Below, in pieces: positions 34,419 to 43,179 of a stretch of DNA of 64,000 nucleotides. Every line of letters starts with the position of its first letter. Positions within the stretch are counted from its first letter, which is position 1. Origin of the DNA: Syntrophorhabdaceae bacterium. GTDB taxonomy: Bacteria; Desulfobacterota; Syntrophorhabdia; Syntrophorhabdales; Syntrophorhabdaceae. Position numbers and translations under genes: made by a program. The DNA is taken from positions 25,783 through 89,782 of the forward strand of contig JAOAGQ010000020.1 in NCBI GenBank assembly GCA_026415675.1. Direction: 5' to 3'. The notes below the pieces were generated by a model. That model did not search any database and was not told the DNA's origin. It saw only the letters and a list, made by a program, of their open reading frames with translations.

Positions 34419-35129
34419 ATGAGAAGTTTTTATATCAAAGGGCTTTCTCTTCTTGTAATCCTTTTTTTTGCCATCTTCTACCCTTCTTATCTCATCTCTT
34501 TTTTTACGTATGGGTTTTCCCCTGTGAAGGTATACCACCTACTGTGGTTTATAACCGTCCTTATCCTCTTAAAACGCTTTATCCCTAAATTCAATAAGAA
34601 AATCAACCTCGGGAAGATCTACGGGAGAAACTTTGTCATGGCCGGGGAAGACAACCCTTCAAAAAAGAGGAGACTTATAGACTATGTGAAGAAGGTGAAC
34701 GCCGGGGCAATAAGAACCGCCGTATACTGGATCGCCCTTCTGTTAACCATAGGATTCTGGAAGCTGGCAGGGCTTCTCGATACCATGTGGCTTTTGATAA
34801 TCGTCTTCTTCTTCATATTCATGGATCAGTTTTGTATAACCGTCTGGTGTCCGTTCCAGGCCATAATAGGCAACAAATGCTGTAACACCTGCAGGATCAA
34901 CAACTGGGGTTATCTTATGGCATTCTCCCCGATGGTGTACATCCCATCCTTTTGGACTTACTCCATCCTCGCCCTATCGGTTTTGGCGATCATCCAGTGG
35001 GAATATATATTCTATAGACATCCCGAGAGGTTCTATGAACTCTACAATGCGAACCTTATGTGCCGGAACTGCTCAAAAAGGTGCAAGAGGAGAGAAAAGA
35101 AGAGGAGCAATGAACCAGGTTTAGATTGA
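34419..35129 (+). CDS. Cysteine-rich integral membrane protein, probable redox function
   Basis: 236 residues with about five membrane segments (7-28, 38-52, 100-117, 122-137, 168-190). Cysteines are grouped on the cytosolic side: CITVWCPFQAIIGNKCCNTC near residue 140 and CRNCSKRC near the C-terminus, reminiscent of the membrane ferredoxin NapH/NosR class but without a regular CxxCxxCxxxCP. I do not recognise the family. It precedes a DUF362 gene, and a NapH-NapG-like fusion lies close by, so a shared role in membrane electron transfer is plausible. Confidence 0.65.
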   Translation: MRSFYIKGLSLLVILFFAIFYPSYLISFFTYGFSPVKVYHLLWFITVLILLKRFIPKFNKKINLGKIYGRNFVMAGEDNPSKKRRLIDYVKKVNAGAIRTAVYWIALLLTIGFWKLAGLLDTMWLLIIVFFFIFMDQFCITVWCPFQAIIGNKCCNTCRINNWGYLMAFSPMVYIPSFWTYSILALSVLAIIQWEYIFYRHPERFYELYNANLMCRNCSKRCKRREKKRSNEPGLD

Positions 35130-35153
35130 CAAAGAAATAAAATGGTTTAAAAT
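35126..35153 (+). promoter_or_regulatory. Promoter overlapping the first possible start of the DUF362 gene
   Basis: TTGACA at 35126-35131, 16-base spacer, TAAAAT at 35148-35153. The -10 box includes the first ATG (35152), which therefore cannot be in the mRNA from this promoter; the ATG at 35164 would be close to the 5' end. Confidence 0.45.
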
Positions 35154-35163
35154 GTATAGTGTT

Positions 35164-36042
35164 ATGGACAGAAGGGATTTTATAAAATTTATCGGCTTAA
35201 ATTTAATGCTTATAACACAGGGCAAAAGGGCATCGGCAAAAGAGATGCCTGTTGTAGCCATATCGGAGGGAAAGGATTACGCCGCGATTACAAAAAATGC
35301 GATATCCGGTATTGGTGGTATAGGGGCATATGTAAAGAAAGGGGATGTCGTTGTCATAAAACCAAATATAGGCTGGGATAGAAAACCGGAATATGCCGCC
35401 AATACCCACCCCCTCGTTGTGAAATCCATAGCGGAAGAATGTTTGAAGGCCGGGGCAAAGAGGGTAAAGGTCTTTGACAATACGTGCAACGACCCGAGGA
35501 GATGCTATGAAAATAGCGGTATCCAGCCTGCCTTAAAAGGTATGAAAGATGTGGAGATGAAGCACGTGGAGGACGAACGTTTTGTCAAAACAAGGCTAAA
35601 CGGCCGTTTTTTAAAGGAATGGGAAATATACGACGAGGCGTTAAAGGCGGATGTATTCATAAACGTCCCCATAGCAAAACACCATAGCTTAACCCGCCTC
35701 ACCCTCGCCTTGAAGAATATGCTTGGCATCATGGGGGGAAACAGGGGTTATCTCCATAGGGGTATGGAAGATGCCCTATCAGATATAAATTCTGTTGTGA
35801 AGAGCCATCTTGTCGTTATTGACGCCACAAGGATACTTTTAGACCACGGCCCCCAGGGAGGGAGCCTCGGAGATGTTAAGGTTTTGAACAGAGTTATAGC
35901 ATCTACGGATATTGTCGCCGCCGATGCCTATGCCACAACCCTCTTCAACCTAAAACCCCAGGATATCTCCACCACTGTGGTTGCATATAAAAGGGGCTTG
36001 GGGGAGATGGATTTGGGTAAGATAAAGCTGATAAAGACATAA
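35164..36042 (+). CDS. DUF362 family protein with Tat signal
   Basis: 292-residue DUF362 protein. The start MDRRDFIKFIG carries a twin-arginine motif followed by a modest hydrophobic stretch to about residue 24 (GKRASA), so export in folded form is likely. DUF362 landmarks: VVIKPNIGWDRKPEYAANTHP, VKVFDNTC, PIAKHHSLTRLTLALKNMLG, DATRILLDHGPQGG. No ferredoxin motif is fused, unlike many members. Activity is unknown; the family is linked to Fe-S redox genes. Start at 35164 was preferred because the upstream ATG lies in the promoter. Confidence 0.8.
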   Translation: MDRRDFIKFIGLNLMLITQGKRASAKEMPVVAISEGKDYAAITKNAISGIGGIGAYVKKGDVVVIKPNIGWDRKPEYAANTHPLVVKSIAEECLKAGAKRVKVFDNTCNDPRRCYENSGIQPALKGMKDVEMKHVEDERFVKTRLNGRFLKEWEIYDEALKADVFINVPIAKHHSLTRLTLALKNMLGIMGGNRGYLHRGMEDALSDINSVVKSHLVVIDATRILLDHGPQGGSLGDVKVLNRVIASTDIVAADAYATTLFNLKPQDISTTVVAYKRGLGEMDLGKIKLIKT

Positions 36043-36064
36043 AACTTAAAAAAAGAGAACCTTT

Positions 36065-37252
36065 CTAATCATCCCTGAAGGCATATCTGAAATTAATCAG
36101 TACGACCAAGGTAAGGAGGCTGATCAAAAGGAAGAGGGTATCCTGACCGAAGAGGGCGTATGTTGAAGTGGCAATTACAGGCCCTACCGCGCTTCCTCCA
36201 AACCTCGAGGAGTTTATAATCCCTATGACTGCCCCCCTTTTCTGACCTGCAAATATGGAAAATACAAGGGGTATAACGGCAGCGGTAAAATACGTCTGTC
36301 CCATCCTAATTATCGTAAAGCTGAAGAGTCCCTCCGGGAAGACGAGAAGTATCTGAAAAATAGTGGATAAAAACACCAAAAGTGTTATGAGTTTTATGAG
36401 TTCCATCTTTTTTGCTAATCTTGTAAGGATAAAGCTGCCTATTGCGGCTGCTGCAGTGTATACCATGATCACGATACCTGCAAGCCTCAAAGCGTGGGAA
36501 CTATAGAATTTAAACCCTTCGAGGATTTTAGGTAGGATACTCGGGAGAAAGACGAGTTGTATCTGCGCCACAACACATATCAACCACCCTGCGATCACCT
36601 TTCTGTCGATAAGGTGTCTTTCTTCTTTCTTCACCTGTCTTGGAAGTTTCGGTACATCGGTAACCTTAAATAAACAGAGTAGAACTGCCCCTGTAATTAA
36701 AAGAAAGCCGCAGATAAAGGCAGTCCTGTAGCCGAGGGTTGCTGCCATAAAAGAACCCAGGGGAGGGCCTGCAAGCTGACCCAGGGTAAGGCAGGACTGG
36801 AAAAAACCTATATTCAAGGGGAGCTTCTCTTTCGTCGATGAGGAGGAGACGAGGACAAGCCCTACCGTCGATACACCTCCGAAAACTCCCTGGAGGAGCT
36901 TCAGGACAAAAAGGAGGTGCAGGTTCGTTGTAAAACCTGTCAGGAGAAAGACAAGTCCATTGGCCATCTGAGCCCTCATATAGAGTATCTTTGGATTGAA
37001 CCTGTGGGTCAATACCCCCCAAAGGGGTGCTGTGACCATGAGAAAAAAACCTACAACCCCCATGATGGCCCCAACCCAGAATAGCGTCTCCCTCTGTCCG
37101 TATGGACTCACCTTGAAGATATAAAAGGGCATGATGGTATCTATAAAGGTAAATGAAATCGCTGAGGCGCACTGACATAACGATACAAACAGTACATTCC
37201 TCTGGCCTTCATCCTTCAGATAATCCCTATAAAGATATGACCAAGCCTTCAT
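36065..37252 (-). CDS. Major facilitator superfamily transporter
   Basis: 395 residues, about 12 hydrophobic helices in two groups of six with a central loop (KLPRQVKKEERHLIDRK). Loop 2-3 has GVVGFFLMVTAPLWGVLTHRF, the MFS motif-A position, and the pattern GQLAGPPLGSFMAATLGYR fits multidrug/proton antiporters. The substrate cannot be named. The gene is alone on its strand and convergent to the DUF362 gene. Confidence 0.85.
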   Translation of the reverse strand: MKAWSYLYRDYLKDEGQRNVLFVSLCQCASAISFTFIDTIMPFYIFKVSPYGQRETLFWVGAIMGVVGFFLMVTAPLWGVLTHRFNPKILYMRAQMANGLVFLLTGFTTNLHLLFVLKLLQGVFGGVSTVGLVLVSSSSTKEKLPLNIGFFQSCLTLGQLAGPPLGSFMAATLGYRTAFICGFLLITGAVLLCLFKVTDVPKLPRQVKKEERHLIDRKVIAGWLICVVAQIQLVFLPSILPKILEGFKFYSSHALRLAGIVIMVYTAAAAIGSFILTRLAKKMELIKLITLLVFLSTIFQILLVFPEGLFSFTIIRMGQTYFTAAVIPLVFSIFAGQKRGAVIGIINSSRFGGSAVGPVIATSTYALFGQDTLFLLISLLTLVVLINFRYAFRDD

Positions 37253-37428
37253 CGAGTCCTATCAAACATTTATCTTAAGGCAAAACTCATCCCCTTGCCC
37301 GGAAAAGTCTATATATCATACCATAGGGTCGCCCCTTCTTCATCTTATTTAACATGGAAAATATGTTTTCTATTGCATTGCCTTCATAATATGGTTAAAT
37401 TTTGTAAACATACCCATCGAGGAATATA

Positions 37429-38940
37429 TTGAAGGTCAATACATCGAAAGTATCCCAGTTTTTCTTTCTGGTTGTCTTTTTCATCCTCTTTATTATGACG
37501 GAATACAGGGGTAAAGACGATATCTTCTTTGCCATAAACGGTTTCTTCAGGGCAAACCCCCTTGTCGCAACAACCTACATATTATCCATGAAATCCATCA
37601 CACCATTGATCCTCCCCGGTTTACTCCTCATCGTCTTCGCCTTTTTACTGGGGAGATTTTTCTGTGGATGGATATGCCCCCTCGGTACGATTATTGACCT
37701 CTTCACAGACAGGATAAAAAAGAAAGATACACCACCTTTTTTTAAGACGAGGTTTAAATATTATCTCCTACTCACACTCCTCTCCGCTTCTTTTTTCGGG
37801 GTCAATATATCGGGTCTACTGGACCCTATAGGCATACTTGTAAGGGCGATGACCTTTTTCATCTATCCCCTCTTTGGCTTTACGATTAGGTCCGGCTGGA
37901 CGGGGCTTTATTCCCTATTCGGGGATAGTAGGGACTATATCGAACCTTTATACGGTTTTATAAGGGATCACATAATGCCCTTCAGGGAGACCTTTTACCC
38001 CCTTGCGTTTCTCTCAACCCTCATGATTTTTACGATTATCCTCTTGGAAAGGTACGGGAGGAGAAACTGGTGTAGAAATATATGTCCCCTTGGAACCCTT
38101 CTTGGTCTATTTGGAAGATTATCCATAGTAAAAAGGATACCGGTAAAGCTCTGTGGGGATTGCAGACAATGTAAAGATACCTGTCCAACAGGTTTTGATC
38201 AGGATATCCTCCAGAGACAAGACTGTATTCTCTGCATGGAGTGTAAAATAAAATGCAGTTTGAAAAGGGTGCACTTCCCTATAAGACTTCCCTCTTTCAA
38301 GAAAGATACGGTAAACCCCTCTGAAAGACGTATTTTTTTGACAGGTATTGTATCCGGTTTCGCCCTGTCAAAAATATTTACCTTTCGTGAACCCAGTAGT
38401 TTTGAGCATCTTTTGAGGCCCCCCGGGGTGAGAAAAGAGGATGAGTTTTTAAGGGCATGTGTCCGCTGCGGTGAGTGTATAAAGGTCTGCCTCAAAAATG
38501 CCCTTTACCCTTCCTCCTTACAGGCGGGGTTATACGGTTTATATACCCCTATCCTCATCCCTCGCCTCGGGTACTGTGAGTACAACTGTAATCTCTGTGG
38601 CCAGGTCTGTCCTACAGGCGCCATTCCCCACCTTCCCATCGAGGAGAAAAGGAAATTTGTCATAGGTACAGCGGTGATAGATAGAAACCGATGCCTTCCC
38701 TATGAGAAGAGGATAAACTGCATTGTATGTGAAGAACACTGCCCCATTCCGGATAAGGCTATAAGGTTTGAGGTCTCGGAGGAAATCGACTATTCGGGGA
38801 GAAAGGTGCTCCTTAAGAAGCCTTACGTAAAGGAAGAATTGTGTAATGGATGTGGAATCTGTGAGAATAAATGCCCCTTAGAAGGCAAATCAGCGATTGT
38901 GGTCTTTTCCACAGGAAAGGTGTTAAAGAAAAGGGTTTAA
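37429..38940 (+). CDS. NapH-NapG-like membrane ferredoxin fusion
   Basis: 503-residue protein joining two proteins usually encoded apart. Residues 1-290 look like NapH/NosR-type membrane ferredoxin: helices with FCGWICPLGTI and WCRNICPLGTL pairs and two cytosolic CxxCxxCxxxC clusters (CGDCRQCKDTCP, CILCMECKIKC). Residues 296-503 look like NapG/MauM: a twin-arginine-like SERRIFLTGIVSGFALS, then four Fe-S clusters (CVRCGECIKVC, CNLCGQVCP, CIVCEEHCP, CNGCGICENKCP). It could move electrons from quinol to a periplasmic acceptor. Starts with TTG at 37429 after GAGG; DUF362 and the Cys-rich membrane protein are neighbours. Confidence 0.83.
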   Translation: MKVNTSKVSQFFFLVVFFILFIMTEYRGKDDIFFAINGFFRANPLVATTYILSMKSITPLILPGLLLIVFAFLLGRFFCGWICPLGTIIDLFTDRIKKKDTPPFFKTRFKYYLLLTLLSASFFGVNISGLLDPIGILVRAMTFFIYPLFGFTIRSGWTGLYSLFGDSRDYIEPLYGFIRDHIMPFRETFYPLAFLSTLMIFTIILLERYGRRNWCRNICPLGTLLGLFGRLSIVKRIPVKLCGDCRQCKDTCPTGFDQDILQRQDCILCMECKIKCSLKRVHFPIRLPSFKKDTVNPSERRIFLTGIVSGFALSKIFTFREPSSFEHLLRPPGVRKEDEFLRACVRCGECIKVCLKNALYPSSLQAGLYGLYTPILIPRLGYCEYNCNLCGQVCPTGAIPHLPIEEKRKFVIGTAVIDRNRCLPYEKRINCIVCEEHCPIPDKAIRFEVSEEIDYSGRKVLLKKPYVKEELCNGCGICENKCPLEGKSAIVVFSTGKVLKKRV

Positions 38941-38945
38941 TCGTA

Positions 38946-40034
38946 CTAAACGTTGAATCTTATGTGGAGTATATCGCCGTCTTTCACGGGGTAGTCCCTT
39001 CCTTCGATTCTCACCAAGCCCTTCTCCCTGGCAATATGTTCATTTCCCCATTTGATAAAATCTTCGTAGTTTATCACCTCGGCCTTTATGAAACCCCTCT
39101 CCATATCGGAATGGATCTTTGCTGCGGCCTTGATACAGGGTGTTTTATCCTTTATCGTCCATGCCCTCATCACTTTTCCTACAATGGTATAGAAGGTGAT
39201 AAGACCGAGTATACTGTAGCCGATCTTTATCACATCGAAAATCGCCATCTTTTTTAGCCCGTATAGCTCCATATATGCCTTCCTCTCATCCTCAGGAAGA
39301 GATGAGAGCTCCCCCTCCAGTTTACCGCACACACTGATAAACCTTTTGCCTTTCCCCGATGCATAACTTTCTAATTCTTTTGTCTGGGGATTGTAAAGCC
39401 CTTCTTCGTCTATATTTGCAATATAGAACAAAGGTTTTGTTGTGATAAGGTTAAAAGACCTTAGCCTTTCCCTTTTACCCTCTTCCATGCCCTCCATATC
39501 TATGAAAGAACCCTTCTCAAGGGTGTCTCTCAAATGATGGAGGAGTTCAACCTCTTCCTCCCCCTTCTCTTTCGATACCTTTGCCATCCTCTCTATCTTT
39601 TTCAGTCTCTCCTCAATGATCTCGAGGTCGGATATGATGATCTCCGTCTCTACAATCTCTACATCTCTTATGGGGTCAATATCCTTATAGACGTGCGGGA
39701 CGTCTCCTGCCTTAAAGCACCTCACCACATGGGCTATGGCATCCACGTTCCTTATATGGGAGAGAAACCTATTACCCAGACCCTCCCCCTTATGGGCATC
39801 CTTTACAAGACCGGCGATATCTATGAATTCGATCGTAGCAGGGACCACCTTTTCAGGTTTGAGTATCCTCGCCAGGTTGGTCAATCTCTCATCCGGCACG
39901 GCAACCACTCCCACATTCGGTTCAATCGTGCAGAATGGATAAGGTTGACAGGGAACGGAAAGGGATGTCAGGGCATTGAAGATCGTGGACTTACCTGAGT
40001 TAGGAAGACCGATGATGCCGCAGGAAAAACCCAT
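38946..40034 (-). CDS. ychF: Redox-regulated ATPase YchF (Obg-family)
   Basis: 362-residue TRAFAC ATPase that binds ribosomes. P-loop GLPNSGKSTIFNAL, CQPYPFCTIEPNVG, DIAGLVKDAHKGEGLGNRFL switch, and the C-terminal TGS domain (RAWTIKDKTPCIKAAAKIHSDMERGF). Next to pth as in many bacteria, with a 21-base gap, so the two are likely co-transcribed. Confidence 0.96.
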   Translation of the reverse strand: MGFSCGIIGLPNSGKSTIFNALTSLSVPCQPYPFCTIEPNVGVVAVPDERLTNLARILKPEKVVPATIEFIDIAGLVKDAHKGEGLGNRFLSHIRNVDAIAHVVRCFKAGDVPHVYKDIDPIRDVEIVETEIIISDLEIIEERLKKIERMAKVSKEKGEEEVELLHHLRDTLEKGSFIDMEGMEEGKRERLRSFNLITTKPLFYIANIDEEGLYNPQTKELESYASGKGKRFISVCGKLEGELSSLPEDERKAYMELYGLKKMAIFDVIKIGYSILGLITFYTIVGKVMRAWTIKDKTPCIKAAAKIHSDMERGFIKAEVINYEDFIKWGNEHIAREKGLVRIEGRDYPVKDGDILHIRFNV

Positions 40035-40055
40035 ATTCCACCTCAGAAAGTATCT

Positions 40056-40604
40056 CTATGGGCGATTGTATATACTCATCGCCTTTTCCTTGCCCTCGTA
40101 TATGAACATATGGAGGGCATCTGCTGCCCTGTCGAGGGATTCCTTTAAGCCCTCCATCTCCTCGATCTTGAATCGGGAGAGGACGTATTTTTCCGGTTCG
40201 ATCGAAGGGTCTCTCCCTATGCCTATCTTTAACCTGTAAAACTCCTTTGAATTCAATGCCTCGGCTATTGACCTCACACCCCTATGGCCGCCATCCCCTC
40301 CATTGAACTTTATCCTTATCTTTCCAAACTCCATATCGAGGTCATCGTGGATCACAACAAGCCCGTCCAGTTTGATCCCCATCTTCTCTATGAGTTTGGA
40401 CACAGGAAGACCCGAAATGTTCATATACGTCTCAGGCTTTGCGACAAAGAATATATCCCCCCGACCTATCCTGCAACCACAGATACTCTTATCCAATTTA
40501 ATTCTATATTTTTCAGCAAACCTGTCGATTGTGAGATAGCCCATGTTATGTCTCGTAAGGGCGTATTCCGAACCTTTGTTCCCCAGACCGCAGAGCAAAA
40601 ACAA
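40056..40604 (-). CDS. pth: Peptidyl-tRNA hydrolase
   Basis: 182-residue esterase that frees tRNA from stalled peptides. Catalytic His and partners in GNKGSEYALTRHNMGYLTID; KPETYMNISG, VIHDDLDMEFGKIRIKFNGG and GGHRGVRSI are all standard. It follows the bL25 gene by six bases, the usual rplY/ctc-pth order. Confidence 0.97.
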   Translation of the reverse strand: MFLLCGLGNKGSEYALTRHNMGYLTIDRFAEKYRIKLDKSICGCRIGRGDIFFVAKPETYMNISGLPVSKLIEKMGIKLDGLVVIHDDLDMEFGKIRIKFNGGDGGHRGVRSIAEALNSKEFYRLKIGIGRDPSIEPEKYVLSRFKIEEMEGLKESLDRAADALHMFIYEGKEKAMSIYNRP

Positions 40605-40610
40605 ATAGAG

Positions 40611-41225
40611 TTAACCCTCTTTCTTCTCTTCCACCAATGTCTCTTCTGTTACCGCCTTCTCCTCTCCTGTAGGAGGGATCACCGTCACAATGGCAACATC
40701 GGGATGTTCCAGGAGCTTTACCCCGGGGATCTGTATTTCATGAACATGGATGGAATCGCCTATATCGAGGTTTGTCACATCTATATCGACCTTATCGGGG
40801 ATCTGGGAAGGGAGGCACTCAACCATTATTGTCCTTAGATGGAGCTCAACTATCCCGTTATTAATCGTACCTTTTGCCGTACCTATGAGGTTTATAGGTA
40901 TCTCCACCTCCATCTTCCTCTCCATGGACACATGGAGGAAGTCTATGTGTTTTATCTTATCCCCTATCACGCTTTTCTGAATATCTTTCACCATTACAGG
41001 CTCTCTTTTTACACCGCCGTTATCGGGGAGTTCCATGTTTATAATGGTATTTCTCTTGAGCCTCTTTCTTAGCTTCTCCCAGTCATTGACAGAGATCGAT
41101 ATCGGAAGGGAGGGCATGCTTTTACCGTACAGAACTGCAGGGATAAAACCCTCTTTTCTTAGCTTTCTTGCAACAATTTTGCCCGACCCTTTTCTGATTT
41201 CCGCTTTTATTACAAACTCTTCCAT
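40611..41225 (-). CDS. rplY: 50S ribosomal protein bL25 (Ctc/TL5 long form)
   Basis: 204 residues: N-terminal 5S-rRNA-binding L25 domain (KAEIRKGSGKIVARKLRKEG, PAVLYG) and a C-terminal beta domain as in Thermus TL5/Bacillus Ctc (LPSQIPDKVDIDVTNLDIGDSIHV), ending in a Lys/Glu tail. Sits between prs and pth, the common order. GAGGAG lies ahead of the ATG. Confidence 0.95.
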   Translation of the reverse strand: MEEFVIKAEIRKGSGKIVARKLRKEGFIPAVLYGKSMPSLPISISVNDWEKLRKRLKRNTIINMELPDNGGVKREPVMVKDIQKSVIGDKIKHIDFLHVSMERKMEVEIPINLIGTAKGTINNGIVELHLRTIMVECLPSQIPDKVDIDVTNLDIGDSIHVHEIQIPGVKLLEHPDVAIVTVIPPTGEEKAVTEETLVEEKKEG

Positions 41226-41253
41226 TTTCTATTCTCCTCCTTTGATTGTTTTC

Positions 41254-42189
41254 CTAAATAAACAGTGAACTTACAGACTCATCCCTGTGGATTCTTCTGA
41301 TCGCCTCACCAAGTATATGTGACACATCGAGGATCTTGATCCTATCAAGTTTCTTTGCCTCTTCTGAAAGGGGTATCGTGTTTGTGGCTATCATCTCTTT
41401 TATGCAGGAATTTTTAATCTTTTCGACGGCATTTCCCGACAGAACAGGATGGGTACAGCAGGCATAGACCTCAATTGCCCCATCTTCCATAATAGCCTCC
41501 GCTGCCTGTACGATAGTCCCCCCTGTGTCTATCATGTCATCGAGGATGATAGCGGTCTTACCCTTTACATTACCTACGATGTGCATCACCTTTGAGACAT
41601 TTGCCTTCTCTCTCCTTTTATCTATAATGGCAATGGATGCGTTCATTCGCTTTGCAAGCTCTCTCGCCCTCTCCACACCCCCTGCATCGGGAGAAACGAT
41701 CACGATATCTCCCTCTATCTTCTTCAGGTATTCAAACTGGGCCGGCAATGCGTATAAATGGTCAACGGGGATGTCAAAAAAACCCTGTATCTGCCCTGCG
41801 TGGAGATCCATGGCGAGAACCCTTGATGCCCCGGCCACGGTGATAAGATTTGCCACAAGCCTTGCGGAAATGGATGTTCTCGGCACGACCTTTCTGTCCT
41901 GCCTTGCATAACCGTAATAAGGCATTACCACCGTGATCCTTGAAGCAGAGGCCCTTTTTAAGGCATCGAGCATGATGAGGAGCTCCATAAGGTTATCGCT
42001 TACCGGCGGGCATGTCGGCTGGACGAGGAATGTGTCCATTCCCCTCACACTCTCGTTTATCTCAACCTGTATCTCTCCGTCACTGAACTTTCCAACCTTA
42101 GCCCTGCCGAGATCAACATCGAGAAAACTGCAGATCTTTTTCGCGAGCTCCACGTTTGCATTGCCTGAAAAAATCCTTAGCTTGTTCAC
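41254..42189 (-). CDS. prs: Ribose-phosphate pyrophosphokinase
   Basis: 311-residue PRPP synthase (ribose 5-phosphate plus ATP) feeding nucleotide, histidine and tryptophan synthesis. Motifs: [28 protein letters not shown] flexible loop, [12 protein letters not shown] and the PRPP loop [10 protein letters not shown]. Start GTG at 42189 with TGGAGGA 7 bases upstream, giving [19 protein letters not shown], the usual N-terminus; a longer frame extends into the tRNA gene and is not real. Lies just after tRNA-Gln. Confidence 0.95.
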   Translation of the reverse strand: MNKLRIFSGNANVELAKKICSFLDVDLGRAKVGKFSDGEIQVEINESVRGMDTFLVQPTCPPVSDNLMELLIMLDALKRASASRITVVMPYYGYARQDRKVVPRTSISARLVANLITVAGASRVLAMDLHAGQIQGFFDIPVDHLYALPAQFEYLKKIEGDIVIVSPDAGGVERARELAKRMNASIAIIDKRREKANVSKVMHIVGNVKGKTAIILDDMIDTGGTIVQAAEAIMEDGAIEVYACCTHPVLSGNAVEKIKNSCIKEMIATNTIPLSEEAKKLDRIKILDVSHILGEAIRRIHRDESVSSLFI

Positions 42190-42208
42190 CTGATATCCTC
42201 CATAAAAA

Positions 42209-42280
42209 CTGGGGCGGGAGGATTCGAACCTCCGAATGCAGGCTCCAAAGGCCTGTGTCTTACCGCTTGACGACACCCCA
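42209..42280 (-). tRNA. tRNA-Gln (anticodon TTG)
   Basis: 72 nt, minus strand, all four arms readable: acceptor TGGGGTG/CGCCCCA, D-arm GTC-AAGCGGTAA-GAC, anticodon stem CAGGC/GCCTG with loop CTTTGGA (anticodon TTG), T-arm GGAGG-TTCGAAT-CCTCC, discriminator G. CCA is not encoded. It is nearly the E. coli tRNA-Gln in the acceptor, D and T arms. The first 21 bases overlap the end of ispE. T54 is the site a TtuA-like enzyme would thiolate. Confidence 0.96.
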
Positions 42281-43144
42281 AATATTAGACCTAATAGAAT
42301 CTATATTCGTTGCAAGAAAAGTTTTGTAGCTACCCTCGAAAAAGGCCGCTGCCTTCCTCGCCGTATCCTCCCTTTCAAATATCCCAAATACTGAAGAACC
42401 ACTTCCACTCATCAGAGCACCTGCCGCACCCTGTTTCACCATCTGCCCTTTTAGGACCTCTATTGTTGGACATATTTTTGTGGCGACCTTTTCGAGATCA
42501 TTGTCCAAAATCTTTGCAACGTCTTGAACAGATTCAATTTTTGCAGACAATGTAATATCATTTTCATCTTTTGTCAACACGATTTTTATCCCGTTGTAGA
42601 CATCTTTTGTCTTTATCGCGATCCCGGGGTAGACAATCACAAACCACATCTTAGGGAGTTCAATAGGTGTAACCCTCTCACCGATACCTTTTATGATACA
42701 GGAAGAGCCGTAGAGAAAAAGGGGTACATCCGCCCCTATCTTTCTCCCCATCTCCATCATCTCTTCCATCCCTATACGGAGCCCCCAGAAATTAGAAAGA
42801 AAGATAAGTGTGGTCGCCGCATTACTGCTTGGACCCCCAAGGCCACTTCCAATGGGGATCCTCTTTTTTACATGGACTTTAATCCCCTCCTTTATCCCGT
42901 ATCTCTCCTTCACCATGAGAATCGCCCTGTAGATCGTATTCTCGAGACCATCGGGGAGGATATGTTCCTCATCTTCTAAAGATATAGAGCCGTCTTCTGT
43001 TGCCTTAAAATATATCTCGTCGTATAAGGAAACAGGGACTACTATACTTACGATGTTGTGGTATCCATCAGGCCTTTTTGATAGCACCTTCAAAAACAGG
43101 TTCACCTTTGCCGGTGATAAAAAGGGGGTCCCCTTTTCTACCAT
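42260..43144 (-). CDS. ispE: 4-diphosphocytidyl-2-C-methyl-D-erythritol kinase
   Basis: 294-residue GHMP kinase of the MEP isoprenoid pathway. [21 protein letters not shown] at the N-terminus, ATP loop [17 protein letters not shown] and the [12 protein letters not shown]-terminal glycine loop are in place. The start was set at the ATG at 43144, which puts SPAKVN at residue 10 as usual; a TTG at 43183, overlapping the rng stop, would add 13 residues. The last codons (WGVVKR and TAA) lie within the 5' part of tRNA-Gln. Confidence 0.93.
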   Translation of the reverse strand: MVEKGTPFLSPAKVNLFLKVLSKRPDGYHNIVSIVVPVSLYDEIYFKATEDGSISLEDEEHILPDGLENTIYRAILMVKERYGIKEGIKVHVKKRIPIGSGLGGPSSNAATTLIFLSNFWGLRIGMEEMMEMGRKIGADVPLFLYGSSCIIKGIGERVTPIELPKMWFVIVYPGIAIKTKDVYNGIKIVLTKDENDITLSAKIESVQDVAKILDNDLEKVATKICPTIEVLKGQMVKQGAAGALMSGSGSSVFGIFEREDTARKAAAFFEGSYKTFLATNIDSIRSNIWGVVKR

Positions 43145-43179
43145 GCCAAACCCCGTAAAATCATCCCCGTACCCATAGA

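Noticed and set aside
37253..37428. Gap between the divergent MFS and NapGH-like genes
   Set aside because: Contains a weak TTGCAT (37373) with TAAATT (37396) and a short AACAT/ATGTT dyad, but nothing strong enough to annotate.
42190..42276. N-terminal extension of prs through the tRNA-Gln gene
   Set aside because: The added residues are the tRNA read as codons; a GTG with a good ribosome site at 42189 gives the normal N-terminus.
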